A DNA stretch of 64,000 nucleotides from Polyodon spathula (Eukaryota; Chordata; Actinopteri; Acipenseriformes; Polyodontidae), in assembly GCF_017654505.1 (NCBI RefSeq), contig NC_054553.1, positions 2,517,501-2,581,500 on the forward strand. Reading direction: 5' to 3'. Below the pieces are notes generated by a model. The model saw only the letters and a list, made by a program, of their open reading frames with translations. It did not search any database and was not told the origin of the DNA. The position numbers and the translations under genes are program-made. This document shows positions 44,750 to 58,016 of this stretch, one piece after another; positions within the stretch are counted from its first letter, which is position 1, and every line of letters begins with the position of its first letter.

Positions 44750-45720
44750 TAGGGGGTGTAACAATTAATCGATGCATCGATTATTGATCATCTGTCCTTA
44801 AATTTTACTGAGTTTCATAAGAACATAAGAACATAAGAAAGTTTACAAACGAGAGGAGGCCATTCGGCCCATCTTGCTCGTTTGGTTGTTAGTAGCTTAT
44901 TGATCCCAAAATCTCATCAAGCAGCTTCTTGAAAGATCCCAGGGTGTCAGCTTCAACAACATTACTGGGGAGTTGATTCCAGACCCTCACTTCAATTACA
45001 TTTTGATGAACTGATGCATCGAATAAGTCTCCTGTTGTCCGTTTGCATTAAAACCTTGAACGTGAGTGTGCTGCTTCTAGTGCTAGTACGGTAGATTAGT
45101 GCGTTGCTAGGATACACACTTCAAGCCGACATTTTGTGTTGGATAAGACTAATCAGAAGTAGGCCGTTTTCAGTTTTTTTTTTTTTTATTTAAAAATTAA
45201 AGTAACCCTTTTTAAAAATGTATTAAATCTATCAATTACCTTTTGTTTTATTGTGTTTGGATTATATGGCAACACTATAGAAAAAGAAGCTGAATTTAGT
45301 ACAATAGTTTAATTAGTCAGGGTTTGTGAGATTAATTAAAATGCTTTGCTTTTAGACATAACATGTAGACAGTATTGAACTGCCATAGTTCAAAAATGAA
45401 TTCTGTTTAAATATAGCATTTTTTATTCTTATTACAAAGTTAATCTGATGCAGACACACGCATATTCTTTTCAGTTGTTAAATGTTAAGTCATTTGTATT
45501 TCTTCTTTTATCATCGGAAGTGTTCTAATTTGAATGCAAATCATGCCTTTTTATTTAACTGTTATGCCCAATGGTGTTTTTAGATATTAGATGTTCCGTT
45601 AAAAAAAATAAAATAAAAAAATAAGGTTTGTTTATTTTGAAAAATAAAACATCAATGCATTGGTTATCGCTGATAAATGTCTATACGATGATTGAATCCG
45701 AAATGTTGATTGCACTTCTA
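44750..45720 (+). mobile_element. hAT-type element (about 970 bp) interrupted by a LINE
   Basis: The left end is TAGGGGGTGTAACAATTAAT followed by CGATGCATCGATTATTGAT. The right end, reverse-complemented, begins TAGAAGTGCAATCAACATTT. A second inverted match lies inside the right end: ATCAATGCATTGGTTATCG at 45651-45669 mirrors the left CGATTAATCGATGCATCGAT motif. The flanks CGTTAGTG (44742-44749) and CATTAGCG (45721-45728) agree at six of eight positions, and both differences are transitions, fitting an old 8-bp target duplication. There is no transposase frame. A CR1-type fragment sits at 44816-44990, so that insertion is younger. Confidence 0.5.
44816..44990 (-). mobile_element. CR1-type LINE 3' end, 5'-truncated
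   Basis: Read on the minus strand, 44990-44889 encodes 33 residues and a TAA stop. The residues include VRVWNQLPSNVVEADTLG and SFKKLLDEILGS, the conserved C-terminal end of CR1/L2-type reverse transcriptase proteins (pattern VWNxLPxxVVxAxxxxxFKxxLD). A 3' untranslated region follows with a hairpin (AAACGAG at 44847-44853 pairing with CTCGTTT at 44877-44883, and GGCC/GGCC inside). It ends in 8-bp CATAAGAA units on the plus strand (TTCTTATG on the element's own strand), comparable to the 8-bp terminal repeats of CR1. The 34-codon frame is intact, but the rest of the protein is missing. Confidence 0.8.
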
Positions 45721-46954
45721 CATTAGCGGTCTTTTCTTTTTTAACCCTGATGACACTCTGACGATGGGAGCGCTCTTCTGGGATGTCTCACAGTAATAAT
45801 AAGCCATGGGGCAATCAAATCAGTCTTTCTGAGCCATGTATTTGAATAAGGCTAGGCAAAGGAACTGAAAAAAAAAGTGTATTCCTAGAGGCCAAATTTG
45901 ATGATACACTTCAAAATCGCCATACAGGAAACGCGTCACCACCACATATTTGAAGTTTAATACTAGGTCAAGCTTGACTGTACGTGCCACTTATTTATTT
46001 GTTTATTTATTTGTTTGCTTGCTTGTTTACAATGGTTGCCACATGTATTATATCACCCCATTATATTTACGTTTACCGCTTCATCACCATATAGTTGTTT
46101 TTTTTTTTTCTAAAGACTTTTTTTTTGTTTTTGTGTTGTTGTTATTGTTGATTTGCTAGTCCTGGTTTGATTGAATTCTAATATTTGTATGATTTTCTCT
46201 TCATACTGAAAAATTATTGAAAGTCTGGAAATACACAGTACATTATGTTTCTATGACAACAATGACATATATTTATACTACACCCATTTTAAAAACCTGT
46301 TTGACACAGTTAATACATGAAGTACCAGCTTATCAGTTAAAAAGTAAACAACAGTGACAACAACTGTTTCGCAGATAGACAATGTACAAGATTGTGATTC
46401 AGTGCAAATCTCAGTCCAAGCACCTCACAAAGAATATCTGAGTATCCTGTCCTCTGCTCTCAAGTAATGTGAATGCAAATCCTTACCTCTCTGACTTCAC
46501 TTACCCTGAAATTTAGATCTACCAAAGACTATATGATCTTCAGTTTAAAATGACAGCTCACCTCCCAGCCTGCTCATTCCCCAGAGCTTGTTTGATTGTA
46601 GAGGATGCCAAACTGCATTTGCAAGAGAAACAGTTCCAGTTACTGTTCCCCTAGTCCATGTGTTTCAGTTTCCTGTTTTCCAGGCTTGTGAACACAGATT
46701 AAACCAGTCAAGTTAAAACACCTAATTTTATATTCCCTTGTCGGCACCTCTAAATAACTTACCCTATGGTTAAAGATGGAACCATTGCCATCATCAATGT
46801 AGTGATTATAAACACAATGATGTGCTGTGGGAATTATAAGCCAATATCAAATTATATCACTCAATGCTTCAATTATTTATTTATTTTTCAGATTAATTTA
46901 AAAAAAATATTTATTCAACAATGTTGCTATCAGTTGATACTGCCAACCAGCTTT
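45721..46954. other. Unique DNA, nothing recognised
   Basis: T-rich runs occur at about 46098-46111 and 46119-46128. No gene-like frame or mobile element noticed. Confidence 0.5.
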
Positions 46955-47019
46955 AGAAGAAGAAGAAGAAGAAGAAGAAGAAGAAGAAGAAGAAGAAGAA
47001 GAAGAAGAAGAAGAAGAAA
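46955..47019 (+). repeat. (AGA)n microsatellite
   Basis: About 65 bp of AGA trinucleotide, purine-only on this strand, capable of forming triplex DNA. It produces the poly-arginine frame at 46766-47029, which is not a gene. Confidence 0.95.
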
Positions 47020-48020
47020 TGATAAATAATAGTGTCAGAAAGGGTGTTGGGAACAGTATTTATTTATAACAGCAGCCAATAACAACACAGAGTTATAAAA
47101 TATACAATAACTACTTTATAACATGATAATATTCCTATTGCTATTATGCCATTTAAATAGTTTTTGAAAAAAAGTTTTTCCTTTGTTAATAATAATCTTT
47201 GTAATATGTCATATCATGTATATAGATGCATAATAAGTGGATCTAAAGTGTGAGCAAAATAAGTAGCGCTACTGTAGCAGATGTTTAATCACTCATACTG
47301 GAGTTCCCTTCTACATGTAATGCAATGCAATTCAGTGCACCAATAATGCCTGTTTGATTGCGCTAACATGTTCGTGTTGAGGAATACATAATTACAATGA
47401 CATGTTCCTAGCACACAGCTGGGTGGGTTTGCGTGGTGATTTAGCAGTGGAATGGTGTACCAGCAAGGTTGTCAGGGAATTATTCTTGGACACTGTGGAA
47501 TCCTGGAAGACTATCTCATGAAAAGAATAAGCATGGTGATTTGCAGATATAATTGAAGGAAATTGCTTTAGAGGATTCTGACAAAACAGAAAATAGGCCA
47601 ATTTTTCACCCAGATTCCATCCTGTGACATAATTGCCTGTGTGTAATTCTTCTGTCAGTGAGGTACACTAGGAAGACTAAATACATAGCACATTGAATAC
47701 ACCCACCATTTCACTTTATTCCTGTAGATGATGGTATTAAAAAATACTACTTACCATGACTTTGAATAGTGTGCCTGTGAGTTACACCAATACCGGAGAT
47801 GTGTTTTATTGCTGCTGAGGTCACTAATGCCAGAGGGACCTTGCTGCAGGACATTGAGACAATGCTGGCTGAGTAAATAGCTTTCAAATATGGATCTTTT
47901 TCAAATCCCTTCACCCTGATCTTCTTAGAGTGACTGATTATAAAATATTGAATTACTGGTGCTTATCAATTACCTTCTCCCAGCTTTAAAATGCATTCAG
48001 GACCTTAATAATATTGATGC
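47020..48020. other. Unique DNA, nothing recognised
   Basis: No repeat or gene-like frame noticed. Confidence 0.5.
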
Positions 48021-48095
48021 TATATATATATATATATATAATTCATATATATATATATATATATAATATATAGGATATTAATATATATATATATA
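48021..48095 (+). repeat. Interrupted (AT)n tract
   Basis: Three AT runs separated by ATTC and AGGATATTA interruptions; partly self-complementary. Confidence 0.9.
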
Positions 48096-48729
48096 GTCTG
48101 CATTGTTAACTTACATAATTCACAGTAAAGAAGAATTGTAATATTTCTGTCATGATATTTGATTCTATGCACATATACAGTGCTAGGATTGATAGACTCT
48201 CCTGCTGCAGTAATTTGAACAGTACCATCATATCATGATATCCAGTGCTTGATGCTGTTGGTTTAAACAATGTAAACCCTATGGCTTTGTTGTTCTTTAA
48301 TCTTAAATCTAAATATGCACTAATGAAATGCTTTTTCTGGTAGTCTGTGTAAATGCTTTTATCAAAAGCAGGCTGACATCAAAGCCCTGGGCTATTAGTG
48401 CCTTCCTGGAAGGTTAGTGCATAAGAATAAATCAAAGATGATGCACAATTTACAGTAAATTAATTATACACTGTGCTATCTGACCTTTCATATGAAAGGT
48501 TAAATCTGAAAACTAGACACTTCCCCAATAGTTCCTAAGGGAGCAAATATTATGAGACAAAGACTTGCTGAATTGTTATACATTACGTTGGCTTATTTTC
48601 CAACTCTTATATTTACAATAAGTTTGTGATCTTATGTACTGGTTTATATAAAAATATTATACATTGCAAAACAAGTCACTAGATTTTAAAAGGGTGCTAT
48701 AACTTTGATAAAAGTAGTATCACTCAGCT

Positions 48730-48795
48730 GATTGCTGCTCTCTTCTCAATGGAGAGCAGCAATCCACACAAATTGAAGCAGCTGTCCCTTCAATT
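48730..48795. other. Two adjacent perfect hairpins
   Basis: GATTGCTGCTCTC (48730-48742) pairs perfectly with GAGAGCAGCAATC (48752-48764) around a 9-base loop. Six bases later AATTGAAG (48771-48778) pairs with CTTCAATT (48788-48795) around another 9-base loop. A perfect 13-bp stem is unusual for unique DNA. It could be a small structured RNA, a protein-binding cruciform or the core of a palindromic MITE. The stems are too short for a typical microRNA precursor. Confidence 0.6.
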
Positions 48796-50210
48796 GTTTA
48801 AACTGGAATGATACATTGTCCACACCAGCACCAGTAAATCTCACCTGGGTGACAGCACCCGCTTGCTGTGGAGGGCTGAATAATCCAATTAGCAGTTTGA
48901 ACAGCTCTAGACTTAACTATATGGCTTGAACTTTTAATGTATCCTATATAGCCACGTCAAGAATCTAATTTATTCATGTCACACATCTATAAGGGAAACT
49001 TATTTTTGTAACTAAGTAACACTGGAATTAAGGAGTTTTTCGGAGATGCACAATAAAACAAAGAATAACTAGCGCTACAATATCTTGGTATTCCTTGTTT
49101 TGTTTCTTGCATGTAATGTGAGCAATTCTATTTGTGTTTTGTATTTTTAAGAACAAGTTGTGAATCATCCATTAAATCTTTATAACTAATGAAACATACT
49201 ATTCATTTGTTAATTACTGCATTGTGAAGCACAACTGAGAAATCTAAATAGAAATTGTTATTTCTGAAACTTCAATTACACGGGCAAACATGCATCAATA
49301 TGTTTTGAGGGAAGCTTGTTTATAGACAAATTTATATTGAAAACAATGTGAAAAATAATCATGAAAAGGGCAGGCAACATGCATTTAAATAGCAAAACAA
49401 TTTGTTCCAGTACTGAATCACAGAATTACTGCGTGGTGTTCGTAGCTGGGCTTGCAAATATCCACGTGTGAATGGAATTGAAACACAGTGAAGAAGGAGC
49501 TGAAAAAATAGAAGATAGAGCTGTGCAAATTATTCATTATCACTTCAAGGGAACAATTTAAAATATGTATGTATACAGACATAGATATAGATACTGCATT
49601 AAATCATAAATGTGTAGCTACTGTGCCATATTTAGCCATTAGGTGGTGGTATGTGCCAAGCCAAATTATTTTTAGGATTAAAGGAAAACAATAACACCCC
49701 AAATGGTAATTGATATGTATTTAAAAACTAAAGTCATATTCACATTCTTGAGTGTTAGATGCTCATACTGAGAACATGTACAAAAGATTTGCTCAAGTAA
49801 CTCAGCAAGGAGGCTGGTCTCTTATTAAGGGGGAAAAACAGAGAACTGCAAAACACAGCACAGAAACTAAAATTGTTTAAAATTGAACAAGAATGCATGT
49901 ACAACGCTACGGCATTTAAGTGTTATTGATATGGCTGTTATTCTAGTTCAGCAACCCTCATAAAGTTTGTGCCATAACTGAACACTAAGGTTGAAAAGTT
50001 AATCTTTTACTTCTAATACACTGAACTGTATGGCAGTAAAGCAAATATGAAGGACAGAAACAGTGCTTACTCAAAATACCGACTTGTTAAAAAGGCATAA
50101 AATTTGAAAAATAGAAAATGAGTTTCCATTTAGAAATGTCCAAATGTGAGCGCTGCGATTAATGTGTGTGATGAATTGTGAGGCTGTATTCATATGTTGA
50201 TTGGCCACAG
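48796..50210. other. Unique DNA with a possible MITE end
   Basis: TGTGCCAAGCCAAATTATTT at about 49653-49672, followed by TTAG, resembles the left terminus of the 30692 element (TGTGGCAAGCCAAATTATCC). It may be an isolated end fragment. Nothing else is recognised. Confidence 0.35.
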
Positions 50211-50272
50211 TTATTACTATAATTATTACAATTATTACTATAATTATTACAATTATAACTAGAATTATTACT
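50211..50272 (+). repeat. 21-bp tandem repeat, nearly three units
   Basis: TTATTACTATAATTATTACA plus A is repeated twice exactly, followed by a diverged third unit. This is the source of the isoleucine/valine-rich minus-strand frame at 50071-50310. Confidence 0.9.
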
Positions 50273-51108
50273 TTTGTGACATTTTTGTGACATGCAGAAT
50301 CATGCAGCATTAAACTGCTAGAAAAAAAAAAAAAACATTTGTAAAATGTGACCTGGTAGAGTTAAGTGGGTCTATTGCAATTCCACCAATTTCTGAAATA
50401 AATATAAATATACTTTTAACCCAGGGGATGGGAGATGGGCGACAATGGGCTTAAGACATATTTAGCAGGGAAAGGAGCCAAACATAAACTAGGAAGACAC
50501 ATATTTACAGTACTTCAGACAGAATGACATTATTTATTGGAGCCGACAATGTGACTGGCAATGTTAAAAACAACAAAAACAGATCTCACCTGGTTGTTTT
50601 ATTGACTTTTTATTGCCAGTGCAGTAGCAGAGTATTTATAATTATGGGTTTTAGTGCTTGTCAAGCTATTGATTCGCTATTTGTTATTTTGCAAAGCCAG
50701 TGGTATTTCATTTGAAAGAGGACTTTTTGCATGCTTTTGCCATGTCCTGCTTAATACTTAGTATTTTAGGAATGTAAGCATTGCATTGGAAACTCATTCA
50801 CCCTTAAATATCAATCATAGCTAGAGATGACTTTCAACATCATAGTGAGATTCAGAATAATGGGCCCTATTTTGAAACAGGTAGAAAGGCTGAAGCACAT
50901 GTTCAGAGAGCAATAAAATAATTATTTCTGCAGCTGGTTGGCTTCACGATATCACTGTTTGTTAACCTATGAAAATCTGCCTTTGCCTTTACACCGTTTT
51001 TTAAAATTAACTAATAACCATAGACAACTATTTATGGATTTGGGAACATTTATATTTATTGATGGTGATTTTAGTGGATGTTGAACTTCTGTTTTATTGC
51101 ACCTTTTG
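50273..51108. other. Unique DNA, nothing recognised
   Basis: An A run lies at about 50322-50335. No gene-like frame or element ends. Confidence 0.5.
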
Positions 51109-51417
51109 GATAACACTTTATATTAAGGTGCTGCTATTAATGTTTTACAAATATTGTATAAGTGTATAATATATCCTTAATAACTATGTAACCATGCAAT
51201 ACCATAGACTGAATTACGTTTAAACATCCCAAAGCAGATTAGGTGGCTAAAAACTGCCCCCATTATAAAACTGTAATTCTGTATATGGCTATTGCATGCT
51301 TATAAACCATCCACAATGCATTATTAACACTCTACAGCATAATTATTAAGCACATATTATACATTTATAAAACATTTATAAACATTAATAAGCATCGTCT
51401 TAATATAAAGTGTTACC
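51109..51417. mobile_element. hAT-type MITE, complete 309-bp copy
   Basis: The left end is GATAACACTTTATATTAAGG. The right end, reverse-complemented, is GGTAACACTTTATATTAAGA, giving terminal inverted repeats of about 19 bp with one mismatch. The flanks ACCTTTTG (51101-51108) and AACTTTTG (51418-51425) agree at seven of eight positions, a hAT-like 8-bp target duplication. The interior is AT-rich and non-coding. The terminus matches those at 852 and 2874. Confidence 0.8.
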
Positions 51418-51849
51418 AACTTTTGCATATCAGTGTGTTCTTGGGACGTTTGCTTATATAAGCCTTGCACCACTTTTTATTTAACTTCATGCATCACAAT
51501 CACATAATACACTATTACTCTGTTAATAAGCTTACAGTACATGGATTCCAGTTGTTTGTACTGGGGTTTGTGATAAAGCAAGTGTGCTGCAGCTTTGCAA
51601 AAATAAGTACAATAAATACTGAGAATAATGAATTTACACAGTGCAGATATTACATGAGAGCAAGCAACACATTTAATTACATTTTGATCAACATGATACT
51701 ATAACATTTTATGACCAGTTTTGCATCACCTTGTATAATTAACACATTTTGCTTCATACAGTCAAATGAAATCTGTTGAATAATGTTACATTAACATATT
51801 GAATTACATACTGCTTTGTAGCTTTACAATCTTTTTGCATGATATATGT
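51418..51849. other. Unique DNA, nothing recognised
   Basis: No array, element or gene-like frame noticed between the two MITE copies. Confidence 0.45.
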
Positions 51850-51995
51850 AGGTACACAATTATAAAAAAGATTTGCACAACATATGTAACTATGTATACA
51901 TAATAACAGCGTAATTATGTGTAAGTACACATGCATTTACTAAGTAACTACTATGTAAATACACAGTAATTATAGACACCATGTAAAATGTTACC
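51850..51995. mobile_element. Partial hAT-type MITE
   Basis: The right part runs GTAATTATGTGTAAGTACAC, then ATGCATTTACTAAGTAACTA, and ends CATGTAAAATGTTACC. It closely matches 2960-3032 in the same orientation. A GGTAACACT left end is missing or lies farther left in diverged form. Confidence 0.6.
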
Positions 51996-53850
51996 TTAGT
52001 TTCTTTGTAATTATATTCAATTACAGGGCAATGGAACTGATGCCTCAAGTATTATTGTACTGCAGTAGCTGCTAATTATGACCACCCTTTGTCTTTGGGA
52101 GGGCTTCCATCTGTGCAATAACATTTGAAGAGCATGAAGAAAGCAGCATGTTCCTAGCGCCATGCAATGCCTTTCGATAGAAGCCGCCCTTCAGTCTGGC
52201 CATTGTACACTGCCAGAACAAAGAGTCTATGTGACCTAATGATTATGACACATAGCAAGAGCTGATGACGCCAGCTGCCTGTTGATACACTTTACAATAC
52301 CCTGGAAGCAGACACATGGAGCTGCATGCTCATCTCAATAATGAGGATAACCATGGCACCTTGGAAGAAAGAACGTTTCATTTAATCCATGACAACACTG
52401 AAGAAAAACAAATGAGAGACATGCCTATCCACCAAGTTGAATAATTACTGCTGGGACAGGAGGTCAGTATCAAGGATAATCACTCCTAAAGAGGAACAGT
52501 TGGGAATATTGACACAGCACCTGCCTACTATATCCCGTCGACATGCACTTGTGCAATCCATCCATTACTAAATACTAATGCATACAGTCCTAATGGCAAC
52601 ACTTTCAATTCAGTCTGCAGTAGATAAGAACTAAACTGACAGTGGTCAATACAGAGCCTTGAACCTCTATGTTATCTGCTGCCTTCAGCACAGTAAGACT
52701 TCCATGACAATTTTAGATTCATAGTGTTTAAGGTAGTGCTTGATGCAGCAGCAGCTGCTCATATTTTCTTTCACAGTTTCCCAGAAGGCAGACGTCAACA
52801 TGACTGTGGCTTCAGGTTCCTATGGCTTAGTGAAAATGTTACTTTTTAAATGCATTTTAATAGCAGGCTTGCTTCTTCTGCCTGGCATGTGGTGCATTCA
52901 CTGAATGCTAAATCAAGTTCCCGCCCACACAAGACATGCCTGTACCCCTGAAAGAAGAAAGAATAACAACTGGCTACACGCACACAACACTGGGGATAAC
53001 GTATTGCACTGTGCAATAAAATACTGCCCTGGGACAATAGATAGGAGAGTCTTAAATTAGAGGCTGGGCAGTGTGTCACATTTATTTCATGTTTTTTGGT
53101 ATACATGTGATATATTTTAACATATTTACAGACCTCCATCTCAGTGAAATCAATGTTTTCCAAATGCATTGCAGTAAAATTGTCTCTATTTTTTCTAAGT
53201 GATCAGAAGCCTCTATTGTAACACTTCGGATTTAAAAAGGAAAGGTTATTTCCATAAATGATATTGCTCTCCATGACACTGAGGTCACACAGCTTCCCAG
53301 TATTTTTTCATTATTGGTTCAAGTAGATTTGAGCCTCTTTAATATTTGTCATCCCCAGCTGCATTGTCTGCAAGCCTTGTCTTGCTGTGCTTTCCTACAC
53401 TGGATTCCTGTCTTCTGCACCATGATTAATATAAAGGGCCAAACAACAAGTCGATGGGTGGCCAAAGGAACAAAAAACTGCTGCCGCTACCTGTATTTCT
53501 TAAAAAGTCACTTTGCAATGGGTAATAGGTCATTTTTCCTAACCAGGTACACTCCTGCTGGGCATATTTATCAGCTATAAACTGCTGCATCTGCACCCTT
53601 TCTAAGGATTATATCAATAATACATAAAAAGACCTAGCTAAATAATTTGAGCTTTGTTTAAAAAAAAAAAAAAAAAAAAACTCATCTATATTTAAGTAGT
53701 TTTGAAGTTGCGATCCCTGTTCAGTAACTGTGGGGGGAAAAACAAAATGAAAAAGTGAAACTTAATTTGTGCTCTCTTATGAATCTCCTCTTTTTTAATG
53801 CTGTTAACATTTCTTTTAGTTTTTAATCCTTATTATATATTACGTCATTG
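51996..53850. other. Unique DNA, nothing recognised
   Basis: Contains a 21-A run at about 53660-53680. The minus frame at 52846-53169 (107 aa) and plus frame at 53314-53580 have no recognisable domains. No gene called. Confidence 0.5.
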
Positions 53851-53910
53851 TATATCATATATATATATATATATATTATAGATATAGTATATATATATCC
53901 TATATATATA
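53851..53910 (+). repeat. Interrupted (AT)n tract
   Basis: AT runs broken by TTATAGATATAG and ATCC, directly abutting the SINE/LINE-like tail at 53911. It may have grown from that element's A/T-rich 3' end. Confidence 0.85.
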
Positions 53911-54042
53911 TAGCGCCTTTCATAGTGGACCACCATCACAAAGCACTTTACAAGATGCAGTAAAAATAAGAAAATCCATAATACTTTAAATACAGAGAAG
54001 TGCATCATACATGATAGTAACATAATACATGAAATAGTAGCA
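53911..54042 (-). mobile_element. Reverse-strand copy of the 38999 AT-rich retroposon
   Basis: Plus-strand TAGCGCCTTTCATAGTGGAC and CACAAAGCACTTTACAAGAT are the complement of the 39-kb tail. The similarity continues through CCATAATACTTTAAATACAG to the CATGTATTATG words. Against the 39-kb copy it lacks a segment of about 60 bp in the AT-rich body. Its tail joins the (AT)n tract on the left. Confidence 0.65.
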
Positions 54043-54897
<855 letters not shown>

Positions 54898-57800
54898 CCC
54901 ACACACAAGCAATGGTAGATAACATTAGACACAACTATAGTGCAATTATGTTTTATTATTACATGCAATACAAGTATATGTACCTGTCAATCTGCCTGGG
55001 GTTATATTATTTTTTTATGATGAAACAATGTGTTGTGCAAGTTGACATTTTAATACCATAACCAGTTTGTGACACATTTATTCCTACTCGCTACCCACAG
55101 TCTGTTTGTCTGATATGTTTCCTCTGCTGTGAGTCCATGTGCTGCTTGTATAACACTAGCTGAGTCACAACCCTGAAGCAGGGTTCAGACGTGGGAGCTG
55201 TACTCCACGTCTTGATCTCTCACAACAGCTCTGAAGTACAGGCACTGTTATTTACAGACAGGGCGTCTTTTAAGATTTCACATACAGGAACGTTCAGAAC
55301 GGGCCCTTAGTTTTAGATGGCTGGATTCCATATATAGGTTATTTATTTATGGATAATATTTCTAATCCATTGGTCTTGGTATACACGTGATTGAATATAG
55401 ACACTATAATGTGTATGCAAAGATCTGGCAGAGTGGTTCATATTGTATTCTTTATCTAACAGTCCTCAGTGGGAGGAAAATCTAATATTTTTAGAATAAA
55501 ATGTCTTGGGTTACATGTCTTCAATAACTTCCACTTCCTTGTGAAAAACCAAATAATATAGTAATTACTATGACTCGAGTTTACTACCTACCTTATATAA
55601 TTTGCAACCTGTGTATAACACCCAGAAATTCTGCTGAAATTCATAAACGGGTGCCCGATATATCTTGGAAATTATGGTATCTCTCTTTAAAAGTCGTTGT
55701 TCTCGTTAAACATTTGTAAACTGTCTTTTTATGCAAATCTGCATGATATATACCAGCAATACAGAGTTGTTATAAATGATTTTATAGGTAAACAATTCAT
55801 ACTAAAATAAAATATTATTAAGTAGTTCACCACAGTTGTTTTTCTCAGAAACAGCATGGTTAGCACTCAAGCAAAAATATAAATTGAAGGTTAAACGTGC
55901 TGTCATAATGATGAAGCTGCCTCAATTAAACCCAGGGGGGTCAGTAACAAAGACATTGGTTTGTCCATTGTGGGCATCATTCAATCAGGCCAAACTACAT
56001 TCGGAAAAGTGATGGCTTAACTCGCAACTTATGGCTTTGTGATATGTGGATTTATAAAAATGATTTTCTCAAAGGATTATGCAGCTTTATTATTGATAGT
56101 GTGTCATAATCGGTCATTGCAACCCACTATAGAAAGCCAGTTTTTTTTTTTACTGTGCAGTCAGTTGGCATAATTGTCATAGGACTGAGAGAAGTAAAAC
56201 AAACAAACAAAAAAAAAAAACTTTGCATAGTGATAAGGCAGCATATACAATCACTATAAGATCTGGGTGCCCAACATTGAGTTTCAGGCAATTGGATTAC
56301 ATTATATTTCTTTGCTACTGTATAGATACCACACTGGGGAATCAGATGACACCTGCCCTGCAGCCCAGTCAAATAAACCACAATGACACTGATTAACCAC
56401 CGGGTGGCAGTGTTTGCTAGCAAAGCTTCTATATACAAAATTATTGACTTATGAGAAAATATAAGATATTTGTTAGTCATTAACGTTAGTATTTAGCATT
56501 TGCTATATGTAAAAAAAATAGATTATTGGATCAATTGAGACATGCTATTTCATCTTAAGCATATGAATACTTAATATCAGTCGCACTCTCTCGGAGCAAG
56601 GAGAAGTGTGCAGAAATCATTCTCAGTGTGAAAGTAGCCAGTGAGAACATAAGGATCCAAAGAGAAAAATAAGACTAGTAGCTGAGTACTATCTTCCTAC
56701 ATGCTGTAAGCAGGATCACCACAATATGTGTATTGGCAATCATATTAATCCACAAGCACCTAGGCCCCTTTAGACCTCAGGGATAATAGACTATTACTTT
56801 AAAACCTTTTACAATTTACACAAGCTATAAACGTGCTACAGATTTTTTGACTTGTTTACAAATGTCTTTTCTTTTCATTCAGGCGCTGTAATGGCTGAAC
56901 TTAATTTCATACGAGAGTGAATGAAAAGACAGTGAATCAGATCGTCTTGTTGTACGCCAGTGGATGGGGTGACCTTTTGATAGCTAGGTGAATACAATCT
57001 TAAAGACAGGATCGAGAGAAAATGGTGAAACAAGGTATGCAGTCGTTTGTCACTAGCTGTGAAGATTATTCAGATCTGAAAATGCAGTATTCAGAGCATT
57101 ATCTGTATAAAAAAATGACCAATGCAACAAGACAATTCAGCAGAATGAGAAAGGCTGCACACTATTTGTGTCCTTATAATAATATGCCTTTACTGTGCTT
57201 GACTTGTCATCTGGCATAACCGCGTATGACTCTATTTTCAAATGCTTTTGACTCCATATTTTTCTACATCATTAAAAACCAATCACATTTATCAATCATA
57301 CAACCGATTTCCATCCAACTTAGCTTCACTTTTGAAAATAAAAGAAACTTGTAAGTCATTCCTGGTAAAATTTACTATTAAATGTTCTGCTCAGCTGTTC
57401 TTACTGTCACAATTCCTGCTCAGTCCTTTGAAGTGATATTAAAAGAGCCTGACTGTATTAAAAAAAAAAGACTTGAATTAGAGCTAACTGATAATAGTTG
57501 TATGCAGATTGCTCCATAAACTCATTGCATACATGCCAGTTTACAGAATGCTAAAGGTTACCTTCAAGAGAAGTTCAGTTTGACATGCATAAAGGAAACC
57601 TCTGATAAAGGGCAGAGTTCAGTCACAGAGCCCATCCTCTTCTGAATGTAATGCAAGTTCCAGATAAACAGCCAATGACATGACATGCAGACAGAAGTCC
57701 GATACACTGCTTCTGCAGCCGGCGCTGACACCACTTTCGTTGCGTTGCGCTTATGTTATTTTTTCAGAGCTGATAGTGAGTTCGGAGATGTGAGGGAAGC

Positions 57801-58013
57801 TTGTTATATGTGTCTTTGTGGCTTTGCTAATGCACTTGCATCATGTTTTATGTCAGCCAAGTCAAACAATGAATTCCTTGATTTAAAAGAAAAACACAGG
57901 TTTTCTGCCATAAGGTTACAGGCATTTGGATTATTTCATTGAGAAACAGCTATACTCAGTTGTTTCAATGTCATTTTTTTCTGTAGCATTTCATTTACAC
58001 ATCAGTTGTTGCA

Positions 58014-58016
<3 letters not shown>
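54898..58016. other. Unique DNA, possible regulatory block
   Basis: No mobile element recognised; T and A runs lie near 56142-56151 and 56210-56220. The section 57690-57950 is unique and relatively GC-balanced with an 85-aa frame (57685-57942) lacking a known domain. It could be a conserved non-coding element, which the sequence alone cannot show. Confidence 0.45.

Noticed and set aside
46766..47029. 87-codon frame ending in a poly-arginine tract
   Set aside because: The arginines come from the (AGA)n microsatellite; the upstream part has no domain.
57005..57220. ATG frame at 57022 preceded by GATCGAGAGAAA
   Set aside because: 65 codons without a domain; a GTATGC donor-like site a few codons in is not matched by a convincing exon.
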